Assembly: GCA_027031565.1 (NCBI GenBank)
Contig: JALVPX010000013.1
Span: forward strand, 1-7,502
Length of the DNA: 7,502 nucleotides
From: Deltaproteobacteria bacterium
Lineage (GTDB): Bacteria; Desulfobacterota; Dissulfuribacteria; Dissulfuribacterales; JALVPX01
Direction: 5' to 3'
Each line of letters begins with the position of its first letter. The first letter of the stretch is position 1. Of this stretch, positions 1-5,882 are shown one piece after another. Made by a program: the position numbers and the translations under genes. The notes under the pieces were generated by a model. That model was given only the letters and a program-made list of their open reading frames with translations. It made no database searches and was not told the DNA's origin.

Positions 1-787
1 CCTCTTTTTTATACTTGGGGATCAGAAAATTAAAGAGAGCTTCTGTATGTTCAATGAATTCGGCCGTATCGGAATTGTCCAACACAAAGTCCTGTACGGC
101 CTTGTCACAGCCTGTCAAGGATGACAAATCCTGGATAAAATATGGGTTGGGAAGAAAACGCACATCCAGGACTATGTTTGCCTCAGCAGGTATGCCATAT
201 TTGAACCCAAACGAGATCATGTGGATGAGCAGGCGGTCCAGCCTTTCCCTAGGAGCATACATCTCGTGTATGGCCCGCCTAAGTTGATGGACGTTGAAAT
301 CAGATGTATCCAATGTGCGGTCTGCCAGTTCCCGCAGTCCCCTTAATTGGCGCCTTTCTTTTTTTATGGCCTCTGTCACACTGATCTTGGCATCAACTGG
401 GTGCTTGCGCCTGGTCTGGCTGAAACGCTGTAGAATGACATCATCCTTTGCATCAAGGAAAAGCAGCTCGAGCGGCTGGCCCGAGGCCTTCAAGTGTTGA
501 AAAATGGAGGCGAATTGATCAAGGAATGTGGGTTCCCGCACATCCATGACCAGGGCTATCTTTTCGGTACCGCTGCTTGTGTGATCAAGCACCGTAAAGA
601 GTTCAGGAAGAAGTATTATCGGCAAGTTGTCTATGCAAAAGTAACCTATGTCTTCAAAGGCCTTCAATGCAGAACTCTTGCCAGATCCTGACATGCCGCT
701 TACTATCACGGCTTGCAGAATCTTGCCTGTAGCCGCCCTCCCCTGCTTTTCCCTGCTGGGCACGTCTAGATTTGCTTCCCTGGACAC
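1..787 (-). CDS. rapZ: RapZ, RNase adaptor / P-loop nucleotide-binding protein (3' end cut by window)
   Basis: Translating the minus strand from a GTG at 787 gives 262 uninterrupted residues that match the RapZ (YvcJ) family. A Walker A motif GMSGSGKS lies at residues 31-38, followed by a DIGYFCIDNLP segment (46-56), a Walker B-like LLFLDA (108-113) and the family hallmark DVRFLPNP (208-215). In E. coli RapZ binds small RNAs and directs RNase E, controlling glucosamine-6-phosphate synthase; in Bacillus the homologue is a nucleotide hydrolase. Compared with the 284-residue E. coli protein, roughly 50 C-terminal residues (including the GCTGG-HRS stretch) lie beyond the left edge. The GTG is the most upstream possible start, since an in-frame TAA lies only two codons before it, and its G is the last base of the ptsN stop. 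AGGAG sits 12 nt upstream, which is rather far. Using this start, about 22 residues precede the conserved N-terminus, so a GTG or ATG further in cannot be excluded. Family call near certain, start moderate. Confidence 0.95.
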   Translation of the reverse strand, partial: MSREANLDVPSREKQGRAATGKILQAVIVSGMSGSGKSSALKAFEDIGYFCIDNLPIILLPELFTVLDHTSSGTEKIALVMDVREPTFLDQFASIFQHLKASGQPLELLFLDAKDDVILQRFSQTRRKHPVDAKISVTEAIKKERRQLRGLRELADRTLDTSDFNVHQLRRAIHEMYAPRERLDRLLIHMISFGFKYGIPAEANIVLDVRFLPNPYFIQDLSSLTGCDKAVQDFVLDNSDTAEFIEHTEALFNFLIPKYKKE

Positions 788-1260
788 TAAAAATTACCGC
801 TCCTTATCTTCTCCTCTGCCTCTTCGATAACAGCCCTTATCTCTTCCTCATCCTCTGCCTCCAATATCTTCTGGCTGACTCCCTCCATTCTGAGCACCCT
901 TGAAATCTTGGCCAGGGTTTTCAGATATTGTGAAGCTGCATCATTTGGGGCGAGCAACAAGAAAATGACGTGAACAGGCCTGTTATCCGCTGCATCGAAC
1001 GGCACCCCTTCCCGGCTCCTGGCGACAACTATGATCATCCGGTCCAGACCATCCAGCTTGCCGTGGGGAATGGCTACTCCACCGCCGATGCCGGTGCTGC
1101 CCAGGTCCTCGCGCTCTTTCAGGACTTGAATAACCTTGGCATGATTCAAACCGGATTCGGCCCTGGCAGCGGTTTCAGCCAGCCTTTCGATAACCCCTGG
1201 CTTGGTCTTCTCTTTCATGTCCGAAATTATGCATTCCGGGCAAATATATTGTTGTATCAT
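787..1260 (-). CDS. ptsN: PtsN, nitrogen PTS enzyme IIA (EIIA-Ntr)
   Basis: The 157-residue product is a single PTS EIIA type-2 domain. The phospho-accepting histidine is His66 in the motif GVAIPHGK (residues 61-68), preceded by the family's GSTGIG (54-59), and FDAADNRPVHVIFLL (about 93-107) matches the rest of the fold. In the nitrogen PTS, phosphate passes from PtsP through NPr to this histidine. The protein regulates rather than transports sugar, for example affecting potassium transport and envelope stress in enterobacteria. The ATG at 1260 fits the family's length; the internal Met15 would remove the conserved start of the domain. It begins 12 nt after hpf, has no clear Shine-Dalgarno sequence, and its TAG stop shares one base with the rapZ GTG, so translation is probably coupled at both ends. 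Its place between hpf and rapZ is the classic rpoN-operon arrangement. Confidence 0.97.
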   Translation of the reverse strand: MIQQYICPECIISDMKEKTKPGVIERLAETAARAESGLNHAKVIQVLKEREDLGSTGIGGGVAIPHGKLDGLDRMIIVVARSREGVPFDAADNRPVHVIFLLLAPNDAASQYLKTLAKISRVLRMEGVSQKILEAEDEEEIRAVIEEAEEKIRSGNF

Positions 1261-1272
1261 TGGGCGACCGGA

Positions 1273-1812
1273 TTATGGCTCAATAAGCCCTAAGGTGCCA
1301 TCCTTGCGCCAATATATTACATTGATCTTGTTGGTTTCCGCATTGGTGAAGACTATGAAATCCTGACCCAATACTTGCAACTGGGCCACTGCCTCCTCCA
1401 CTGACATAGGCTTGTATTCAAGTTTTTCAACGTGGATAATCTCTTCAGGCACCTCCGCGCTGCCTGCCTCAGATATTTCCGGCGCTGGTGGAGTCGCACC
1501 TTTGCTAGCAGCAGCCTGGCGCTTGTTTCTGGTTTTTAGTTTTTCCCTGAACTTTTTCAGCTGCTTCTCTATCTTGTCTGAAACCAAGTCTATGGCAGCC
1601 TTCATGTCTTCATGCATTTCCTTTGCTGCCGCCCTTATGCCATCTCCAGATATGACCACCTCAGCGGTATTACGAAACTTTTCAACTGTGAGGACCACGT
1701 TTACGTCCATGGGACCATCAGCATACTTTTTCAATTTCTTGAGCCTCTGTTCAGCATATTCCTTGAGATCGTCTGATGATTCCACATGTCTAAAGGTGAT
1801 ATTTATCCTCAT
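1273..1812 (-). CDS. hpf: Long-form ribosome hibernation-promoting factor (HPF/RaiA family)
   Basis: The 179-residue product has two domains. Residues 1 to about 100 form the S30AE/YfiA ribosome-binding domain, with basic helices such as QRLKKLKKYADG, a VVLTVEKFRNTAEVVI strand pair, and a strongly basic end. A low-complexity Ala/Pro/Glu linker follows (about 100-127). Residues 128-179 form the C-terminal dimerisation domain, seen in KPMSVEEAVAQLQVLGQDF and NVIYWRKDGTLGLIEP. The short E. coli Hpf lacks this second domain, so this is the long type, which by family knowledge pairs 70S ribosomes into inactive 100S dimers without a separate RMF. The ATG at 1812 is backed by a good GGAGG 8 nt upstream, the best ribosome-binding site in the window. 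It lies 58 nt after rpoN and 12 nt before ptsN. High expression relative to its neighbours is plausible but inferred. Confidence 0.97.
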   Translation of the reverse strand: MRINITFRHVESSDDLKEYAEQRLKKLKKYADGPMDVNVVLTVEKFRNTAEVVISGDGIRAAAKEMHEDMKAAIDLVSDKIEKQLKKFREKLKTRNKRQAAASKGATPPAPEISEAGSAEVPEEIIHVEKLEYKPMSVEEAVAQLQVLGQDFIVFTNAETNKINVIYWRKDGTLGLIEP

Positions 1813-1820
1813 TTACAAAA

Positions 1821-1825
1821 CCTCC
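1821..1825 (-). promoter_or_regulatory. Shine-Dalgarno site of hpf (GGAGG)
   Basis: GGAGG on the minus strand, 8 nt before the hpf ATG, inside the 58-nt rpoN-hpf spacer. It is the only near-consensus ribosome-binding site at good spacing in the window and fixes the hpf start. I see no convincing terminator or sigma-70/sigma-54 promoter in the rest of this spacer. Confidence 0.75.
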
Positions 1826-1870
1826 ACAAATTTGACTCCTCTATTACCCAAAATTCCTAACAGGTACACG

Positions 1871-3349
1871 TCAGCTTGCAACCGGCCGCTTTCTTCGGCT
1901 TGAAGGCAATATACCCATCAGGTCCCTATATTTTGCAACGGTGCGTCTGGCTATGCGGATGTCATCCTTTGCCAAGATATCGGCTATCTGTTTGTCGCTG
2001 TATGGTTTGGTCGGATCCTCAGACTGGATGAGCTGCTTTATGCGCTCTTTGACGCTCTGAGTGGCCACATCCACCCCGTCATTTCTCCTCAGGCCGACAC
2101 TGAAGAAAAACTTGAGTTCAAATATTCCCTGGGGCGTATGGACATATTTATTGGTGGTAACCCTGCTTATTGTGGATTCGTGCATCCCAACGTCTTCGGC
2201 CACGTCCCGCAATATGAGCGGCTTCAGATAGGCCACGCCTTTATCGAAAAATTCACGCTGGAATTTGACTATGCTCTTGGTGACCTTATAGATGGTGCGC
2301 TGGCGCTGATGAATGCTCCTGATCAACCATACCGCCGATTTCAGTTTGCCCTGAATAAATTCCTTTGCATCATCAGGAGCCATGCCGTTTTTGACTGCTT
2401 CCCTGTAATATGAATTTATTCTGAGCCTGGGCATGCCCTCGTCATTCAGGGTCACAACGTATTCATCATCAACCTTGTACACATAAATATCCGGCACTAT
2501 GTATTGAACGTGCTCACGGCTGTATGCCCTGCCTGGCCTTGGATCGAGCTGCCTTATGATGTCAACCGCTGCCAGGACCTCTTCCATTGTCGCCCCGGTT
2601 TTTTTAACAATTGCCTGGTAATTATGGCGTTCCAATTGGGGCAGATACTCTTCAACCAAGATCTTAACCAGGGAATCTTCTATACCCAGATGGCGTATTT
2701 GAATTAACAAGCACTCCTTGAGATCCCTGGCAGCGACTCCAACAGGATCAAAAAGCTGAACCTGGCGTAATACTCGCTCCACCTCTTCTGAATCTATATT
2801 CGCTTCCTCAGCAATCTCATCCAGCGAGGCCTTGAGATAGCCGTTTTGATCCAGATTGCCGATTATCAGGCATGCAATCTCGCGCTCCTCTTCGCTCAAG
2901 TTGGAAACCCGCAGCTGCCAAAGCAGGTGTTCAGTCAGGTCTGACTCCTGGGTCAGGATATTCTCATAGTTTGGAAGCTCTTTTTCTTCAAAGGAATAGG
3001 CAGGCAGGCTTGAATGATTGTCTTGATCCCAAAGTTCCTTCCATTCCTGTTCCTGAAGCGCCTTTTCATCCCAGGGGGTCTTTTCCTCTTCCGAGCCTGA
3101 CGGAGCCAGGGTGGATAGGGCCTGCTCCTCTGTCCACTCGTCGATCGTTGCCTCTTCGGAGACCTTTTCTTCCTTGTCTGGAGCTGCTTCAGCAGTCTCT
3201 TCAAGTACCGGATTTGCTTCAAGTTCCTGATTGATGGTTTCTATCAGCTCTATTCGCGAAAGCTGCAGCAGCTTGATGGCCTGCTGGAGCTGGGGGGTCA
3301 TTACCAACTGCTGAGTTAGTTTCAGATTTTGCCTGAGTTCTAATGCCAT
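1871..3349 (-). CDS. rpoN: RNA polymerase sigma-54 factor (RpoN)
   Basis: The 492-residue product has the full sigma-54 layout. Region I (1-50) is Gln/Leu-rich and includes MTPQLQQAIKLLQLSRIEL, the part that contacts activators and the -12 element. Region II (about 51-118) is a long, strongly acidic linker. The core-binding domain follows, with the SEEEREIACLIIGNLDQNGYL segment. A helix-turn-helix lies near 377-400 (ESTISRVTTNKY), and the RpoN box ARRTVAKYRD at 467-476 recognises the -24 element. Sigma-54 directs RNA polymerase to -24/-12 promoters that need an ATP-driven enhancer-binding protein, classically for nitrogen, motility and other inducible genes. The length is typical, so the gene looks intact. 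Its ATG is 3 nt after the lptB stop with only a distant purine-rich GGAGAGGA, so coupling to lptB translation is likely. No -24/-12 promoter that would suggest self-regulation was found nearby. Confidence 0.99.
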   Translation of the reverse strand: MALELRQNLKLTQQLVMTPQLQQAIKLLQLSRIELIETINQELEANPVLEETAEAAPDKEEKVSEEATIDEWTEEQALSTLAPSGSEEEKTPWDEKALQEQEWKELWDQDNHSSLPAYSFEEKELPNYENILTQESDLTEHLLWQLRVSNLSEEEREIACLIIGNLDQNGYLKASLDEIAEEANIDSEEVERVLRQVQLFDPVGVAARDLKECLLIQIRHLGIEDSLVKILVEEYLPQLERHNYQAIVKKTGATMEEVLAAVDIIRQLDPRPGRAYSREHVQYIVPDIYVYKVDDEYVVTLNDEGMPRLRINSYYREAVKNGMAPDDAKEFIQGKLKSAVWLIRSIHQRQRTIYKVTKSIVKFQREFFDKGVAYLKPLILRDVAEDVGMHESTISRVTTNKYVHTPQGIFELKFFFSVGLRRNDGVDVATQSVKERIKQLIQSEDPTKPYSDKQIADILAKDDIRIARRTVAKYRDLMGILPSSRRKRPVAS

Positions 3350-3352
3350 AGA

Positions 3353-4075
3353 TTAAAGTGAAAAATCCTCTCCTAAATAAACTTTCCTGGCAACGGGACT
3401 TTCTAAAATCTCTTCCGGAGTGCCCTTTACTACGATATTTCCAGTGTTAACAATATAGGCACGGTCACATACCGTCAAGGTTTCCCGCACGTTGTGATCC
3501 GAAATAAATATTCCAATTCCTCTCTCTTTCAATCCCTTGACCATTTCCTGAAGGTCTGCAATGGATAAGGGATCAACACCTGCAAAGGGTTCATCGAGCA
3601 GAATAAACTCCGGTTCAACAGCCAAGGCCCTGATAACCTCAAGACGCCTGCGCTCCCCGCCTGAAAGATGGGCAGCCTTTTGTTCTGCCAAGTGGGAAAG
3701 TCCCATCTCGGCCAACAGACCCATGGTCCGCTCCTTTATCTCCTTCCTTTTCATGCCCCTTGCCTCCAATACCAGCTCAATGTTTTGCGAAACGCTCAAC
3801 TTTCTGAACACTGAATGTTCCTGGGGCAGATAGACGATTCCCATAAGGGCCCTTTTGAACATGGGCAGATGGGTCACATCCTCACCATTGAGTTCAATCA
3901 CCCCGTCGTCAGGGGCAATCATGCCGGCAATCATGTAAAAAGTGGTGGTCTTGCCAGCGCCGTTGGGTCCCAAAAGCCCTACTATGGAATGGTCTTCAAC
4001 GGAAAGAGTGACCCCATTTACCACCTTCCGGCCTTTGTATGTCTTCACCAAATTTGAAGCAGTCAAAAGGGCCAT
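3353..4075 (-). CDS. lptB: LptB, ATPase of the LPS export ABC transporter
   Basis: This 240-residue cytoplasmic ABC ATPase has every expected motif: Walker A GPNGAGKTT (36-44), Q-loop Gln85 in VYLPQEHSVF, ABC signature LSGGE (137-141), Walker B FILLDEP (157-163) and the switch His194 in ISDHNV. The FAGVDPLSIADLQ stretch after Walker B and the length are typical of LptB rather than of the similar branched-chain amino-acid ATPases. LptB powers LptF/LptG to pull lipopolysaccharide from the inner membrane and push it along LptC and LptA. lptF and lptG are not in the window, as is usual, since they often sit elsewhere. The ATG lies 6 nt after lptA, with a GGAAG about 11 nt upstream that overlaps the end of lptA. 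The position directly after lptC and lptA confirms the specific role. Confidence 0.98.
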   Translation of the reverse strand: MALLTASNLVKTYKGRKVVNGVTLSVEDHSIVGLLGPNGAGKTTTFYMIAGMIAPDDGVIELNGEDVTHLPMFKRALMGIVYLPQEHSVFRKLSVSQNIELVLEARGMKRKEIKERTMGLLAEMGLSHLAEQKAAHLSGGERRRLEVIRALAVEPEFILLDEPFAGVDPLSIADLQEMVKGLKERGIGIFISDHNVRETLTVCDRAYIVNTGNIVVKGTPEEILESPVARKVYLGEDFSL

Positions 4076-4081
4076 AGACAG

Positions 4082-4612
4082 CTAATCTTCCGGGAAAACC
4101 ACGGCCTCTACCTTGTCTCCCGGACCGCCTTCCACTACACTCTTCTGCTCATTTTCAAACAACGTTATCTTTGCGCCTGATATACGATTCGGTCCTTCCC
4201 AAACCTGGGCGTTTCCGAGCAATATAATCTTGTTGTTCACCTTGTCATAAACAGCTTTTTCTGCCGTTCCAGTACGCTTACCTTCAGCTATCTTCACATG
4301 ACCTGTTGCCACAAGTTTCGTTACGAATCGCTTACTGCTTGCGCCCTTTTTATCCTTTTCGGATACCCTGTAAAAGACCTCCAATCGGTCTGCCTTTATG
4401 ACTATGTCACCTCTGGTAGCAGTAACATTGCCTGTGAAGATGACCTTTCCCTTCTTGTCCAATGCCTCCATCTTGTCACTCTTGATATGGATTGGTACAG
4501 GGCCTTTGCCATTATTTGCAACACAGATGTGAACAAAAAACAGATTCAAAAAGGTCAAAATTATAAACGCATAAAGAGGTTTAGTCATATTTCCTGTAAT
4601 CTCCTGACTCAT
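4082..4612 (-). CDS. lptA: LptA, periplasmic LPS transport bridge protein (OstA-like)
   Basis: The product is up to 176 residues: an N-terminal signal sequence followed by one LptA/OstA beta-jellyroll domain. The hydrophobic segment runs over about residues 13-31 (LYAFIILTFLNLFFVHICVA), with likely signal peptidase I cleavage after CVA near residue 32. The domain starts at PIHIKSDKMEA and includes VIFTGNVTATRGDIVIKADRLEV, VATGHVKI and AVYDKVNNKIILLGNAQV, the repeating strands typical of the family. LptA polymerises or bridges between LptC and LptD to carry LPS across the periplasm. The first ATG overlaps the lptC stop as ATGA. A second in-frame ATG at 4588 (Met9) would give a tighter signal peptide (MTKPLYAF), with AGGAG 12 nt upstream and AGGA 3 nt upstream, so the start could be either. 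The region around the signal peptide looks more A+T-rich than the flanking genes. Confidence 0.93.
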   Translation of the reverse strand: MSQEITGNMTKPLYAFIILTFLNLFFVHICVANNGKGPVPIHIKSDKMEALDKKGKVIFTGNVTATRGDIVIKADRLEVFYRVSEKDKKGASSKRFVTKLVATGHVKIAEGKRTGTAEKAVYDKVNNKIILLGNAQVWEGPNRISGAKITLFENEQKSVVEGGPGDKVEAVVFPED

Positions 4613-5187
4613 TCAAATGTAAGGCTTTCACCTTCATTTATCACGCTCTCCTGGTTGGAGACCTCAAATCTGGCCTCATCCATGTAATATCTAAAGGCAG
4701 TGCCCTTTATAACAAGGCCTTGAGAATGTATCACCACATATTTATCAGACCATAGCAACCTGTTTTTCTGATTTAAGCTCAACACCTGTGTTTCCAGGCT
4801 GTCACCCTTGGCAGATTTCAACCTCACATTTCCAAACATCTTGATGATCTTCTGTTTCGTATCATAAGCGCCCTTATCTGCTTTTACTATCAGATTATTT
4901 TCGCCGTTTTGGAAAAAATAAATGGTTATTTTTTGCATATTTACCAGACCTTCTTCTTCAAAAATCTTAGCCAGGTCTGCATCCATTACCCAAAGGGGGT
5001 TGCCTTCTTCGGCCCTGGTATAACGAACGCCTTCTAGTGTAACATCAGCTTCAAGCTCGCTTAAGTCAATAGACCACAATTTCCTTAAATCTGACCTTTT
5101 ACCAGACCATGGATGCAGCAGAACCAGGGCTAAAAGCAGTACTGCCACAGACCAAAGCAGATGGCGCTGACTCGAATTAAATGTCAT
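4609..5187 (-). CDS. lptC: LptC, inner-membrane anchor of the LPS transport bridge
   Basis: The 192-residue product has one N-terminal membrane segment (about residues 9-25, LLWSVAVLLLALVLLHP) and then a periplasmic LptC-type domain. The pattern EGVRYTRAEEGNPLWVMDADLAKIFEEE, then DKGAYDTKQKIIKMFGNV, then GTAFRYYMDEARFEV matches the family's repeated strands. LptC is a single-pass protein that binds LptB2FG and hands LPS to LptA. The sequence diverges quickly between species, so the call rests on topology, these motifs and the lptC-lptA-lptB order. It starts with ATG at 5187 and ends in an ATGA overlap with lptA. There is no proper Shine-Dalgarno site. Instead a TGTTATAAT element ends 6 nt before the ATG, suggesting its own promoter and possibly a leaderless message. 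It is separated from kdsC by a 155-nt spacer. Confidence 0.93.
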   Translation of the reverse strand: MTFNSSQRHLLWSVAVLLLALVLLHPWSGKRSDLRKLWSIDLSELEADVTLEGVRYTRAEEGNPLWVMDADLAKIFEEEGLVNMQKITIYFFQNGENNLIVKADKGAYDTKQKIIKMFGNVRLKSAKGDSLETQVLSLNQKNRLLWSDKYVVIHSQGLVIKGTAFRYYMDEARFEVSNQESVINEGESLTFE

Positions 5188-5193
5188 GCACCT

Positions 5194-5223
5194 ATTATAA
5201 CAAATACAACTGATTGATTTAAA
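5194..5223 (-). promoter_or_regulatory. Putative extended -10 sigma-70-type promoter for lptC
   Basis: On the minus strand, TATAAT (5199-5194) matches the consensus -10 exactly and is preceded by TGT, giving the extended -10 form TGnTATAAT. A weak -35-like TTTAAA (4 of 6) lies at 5223-5218 with an 18-nt spacer. With 6 nt between the -10 and the start site, transcription would begin at the A of the lptC ATG. The match is seen in the sequence; activity is inferred. Confidence 0.5.
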
Positions 5224-5259
5224 GGAAATTATCCTGGTTCATGCATTTTCAGAGGTTCA

Positions 5260-5297
5260 GCAAATAATTTTGTCAAAATTACCCCGTAGTTATTTGC
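5260..5297. repeat. Inverted repeat GCAAATAA ... TTATTTGC, 8-bp perfect arms
   Basis: The arms are at 5260-5267 and 5290-5297, separated by 22 nt. They would form an A/U-rich stem in RNA with a G-U pair possible at the outer end. The right-hand arm in the transcript shares three bases (TTA) with the inner palindrome, so the two structures cannot both form fully. There is no U-run after it, so it does not look like an ordinary terminator. Confidence 0.55.
5265..5281. promoter_or_regulatory. 17-bp perfect palindrome, possible operator
   Basis: TAATTTTG-t-CAAAATTA on the plus strand has perfect 8-bp arms around one central base. This size and symmetry suit a dimeric repressor site, but I do not recognise the consensus. 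On the minus strand it contains a perfect TTGACA (5277-5272); no good -10 lies 16-18 nt downstream of it, so it may not be a real -35. Confidence 0.4.
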
Positions 5298-5342
5298 CCC
5301 ATTGGGCTTACATGGCCAGGATTCCCGATGGACACGGCATTA

Positions 5343-5882
5343 TCAGGCCAGAAACTGATCCAAAAAAGACCCGAGGAGGTCCTTCGATCTCAAAATGAGT
5401 TCACAAACCTCCCTCACTGCTCCCCTGCCACCTTCCCTTGATGTAATGTAATGGACCCTTTCCTTGACGGCTTCAACGCAATCAGGCACAGTGGCTGAAA
5501 GCCCTACCCTTGTGAGAATCGGTAGATCCATCCAGTCATCACCCATAAAAGCGACCTGTTTGTCTTCTAAACCGAATCGGTGCTTGATCTGCTCATAGAT
5601 CATGAGCTTGTCTGAACGGTCTTGATAAAGGTCATGGATACCAAGCTCCTTTGCCCTTTTTTCAAGGGCCCGGCCGCCCCGTGCCGAAAGAAGAACAACC
5701 TTGATATCCGACTTCATTAAGAGCTTGAGGCCGAAGCCGTCATGTACATGAAAGGCCTGAATCTGCTCACCCTTGCTGGTATAGACTATCCTGCCATCTG
5801 TAAGTATGCCATCCACGTCCAGAACCAGCATTTTAATATGTGATGCTGCCTCATTGAGGGCATCTTGATCAAGCAGGCGCAT
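5343..5882 (-). CDS. kdsC: KdsC, Kdo-8-phosphate phosphatase (HAD family)
   Basis: Counted from the ATG at 5882 the product has 179 residues and is a C0-type HAD phosphatase without a cap domain. Motif I is LDVDGILTDG with nucleophile Asp22 and acid/base Asp24. HVHDGFGLKLL follows at 45-55, motif II is Ser66 in LLSARGG, motif III Lys92 in DRSDKL, motif IV GDDWMD (114-119), and GGRGAVRE (151-158) is the family's C-terminal active-site tail. It hydrolyses Kdo-8-phosphate to Kdo in the cytoplasm, as a tetramer in known homologues. Motif II has Ala where many KdsC proteins have Gly. A TTG at 5894 would add four residues but sits only 1 nt from an AGGAG. The ATG, 13 nt from that AGGAG, gives the usual N-terminus, so I prefer it. 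It overlaps the end of kdsA by 14 nt. Confidence 0.95.
   Translation of the reverse strand: MRLLDQDALNEAASHIKMLVLDVDGILTDGRIVYTSKGEQIQAFHVHDGFGLKLLMKSDIKVVLLSARGGRALEKRAKELGIHDLYQDRSDKLMIYEQIKHRFGLEDKQVAFMGDDWMDLPILTRVGLSATVPDCVEAVKERVHYITSREGGRGAVREVCELILRSKDLLGSFLDQFLA

Larger units (their letters stand above)
5188..5342. other. kdsC-lptC intergenic spacer
   Basis: This 155-nt spacer is the only sizeable non-coding stretch. In transcription direction it holds a small GCCC-AATG-GGGC stem without a U-run (5307-5296), the overlapping inverted repeats at 5260-5297, a weak AGGA/TCCT stem, and the extended -10 element before lptC. An 11-codon frame (5340-5308) starts 2 nt after the kdsC stop but has no ribosome-binding site. 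No canonical intrinsic terminator is visible, so read-through from kdsC is possible. Confidence 0.7.

Noticed and set aside
1813..1870. Promoter or terminator in the rpoN-hpf spacer
   Set aside because: No paired -35/-10, no -24/-12 and no stable stem; only the GGAGG site is supported.
1412..1903. Plus-strand 163-codon frame opposite hpf
   Set aside because: Antisense shadow of hpf and the end of rpoN; its Ser/Phe-rich composition comes from reading Lys/Glu codons backwards.
2953..3222. Same-strand 89-codon frame encoding a very basic peptide
   Set aside because: It is a frame-shifted reading of the acidic, GAA/GAG-rich region II of rpoN, which turns Glu codons into Lys/Arg codons. No ribosome-binding site and no family resemblance.
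4515..4590. LptA as a lipoprotein, because a Cys ends its hydrophobic segment
   Set aside because: The residues before the Cys are V-H-I, which do not fit the lipobox; an ordinary signal peptidase I site is more likely.
5249..5277. Promoter based on the perfect TTGACA at 5277-5272
   Set aside because: At 16-18 nt spacing the -10 candidates are CCTCTG, CTCTGA and TCTGAA, all poor; the hexamer is better explained as part of the palindrome.
5296..5307. GCCC-AATG-GGGC hairpin as a kdsC terminator
   Set aside because: Only four base pairs and no U-run after it.
5308..5340. 11-codon frame (MPCPSGILAM) 2 nt after the kdsC stop, as a possible leader peptide
   Set aside because: No Shine-Dalgarno site, no run of regulatory codons, and too short to separate from chance.
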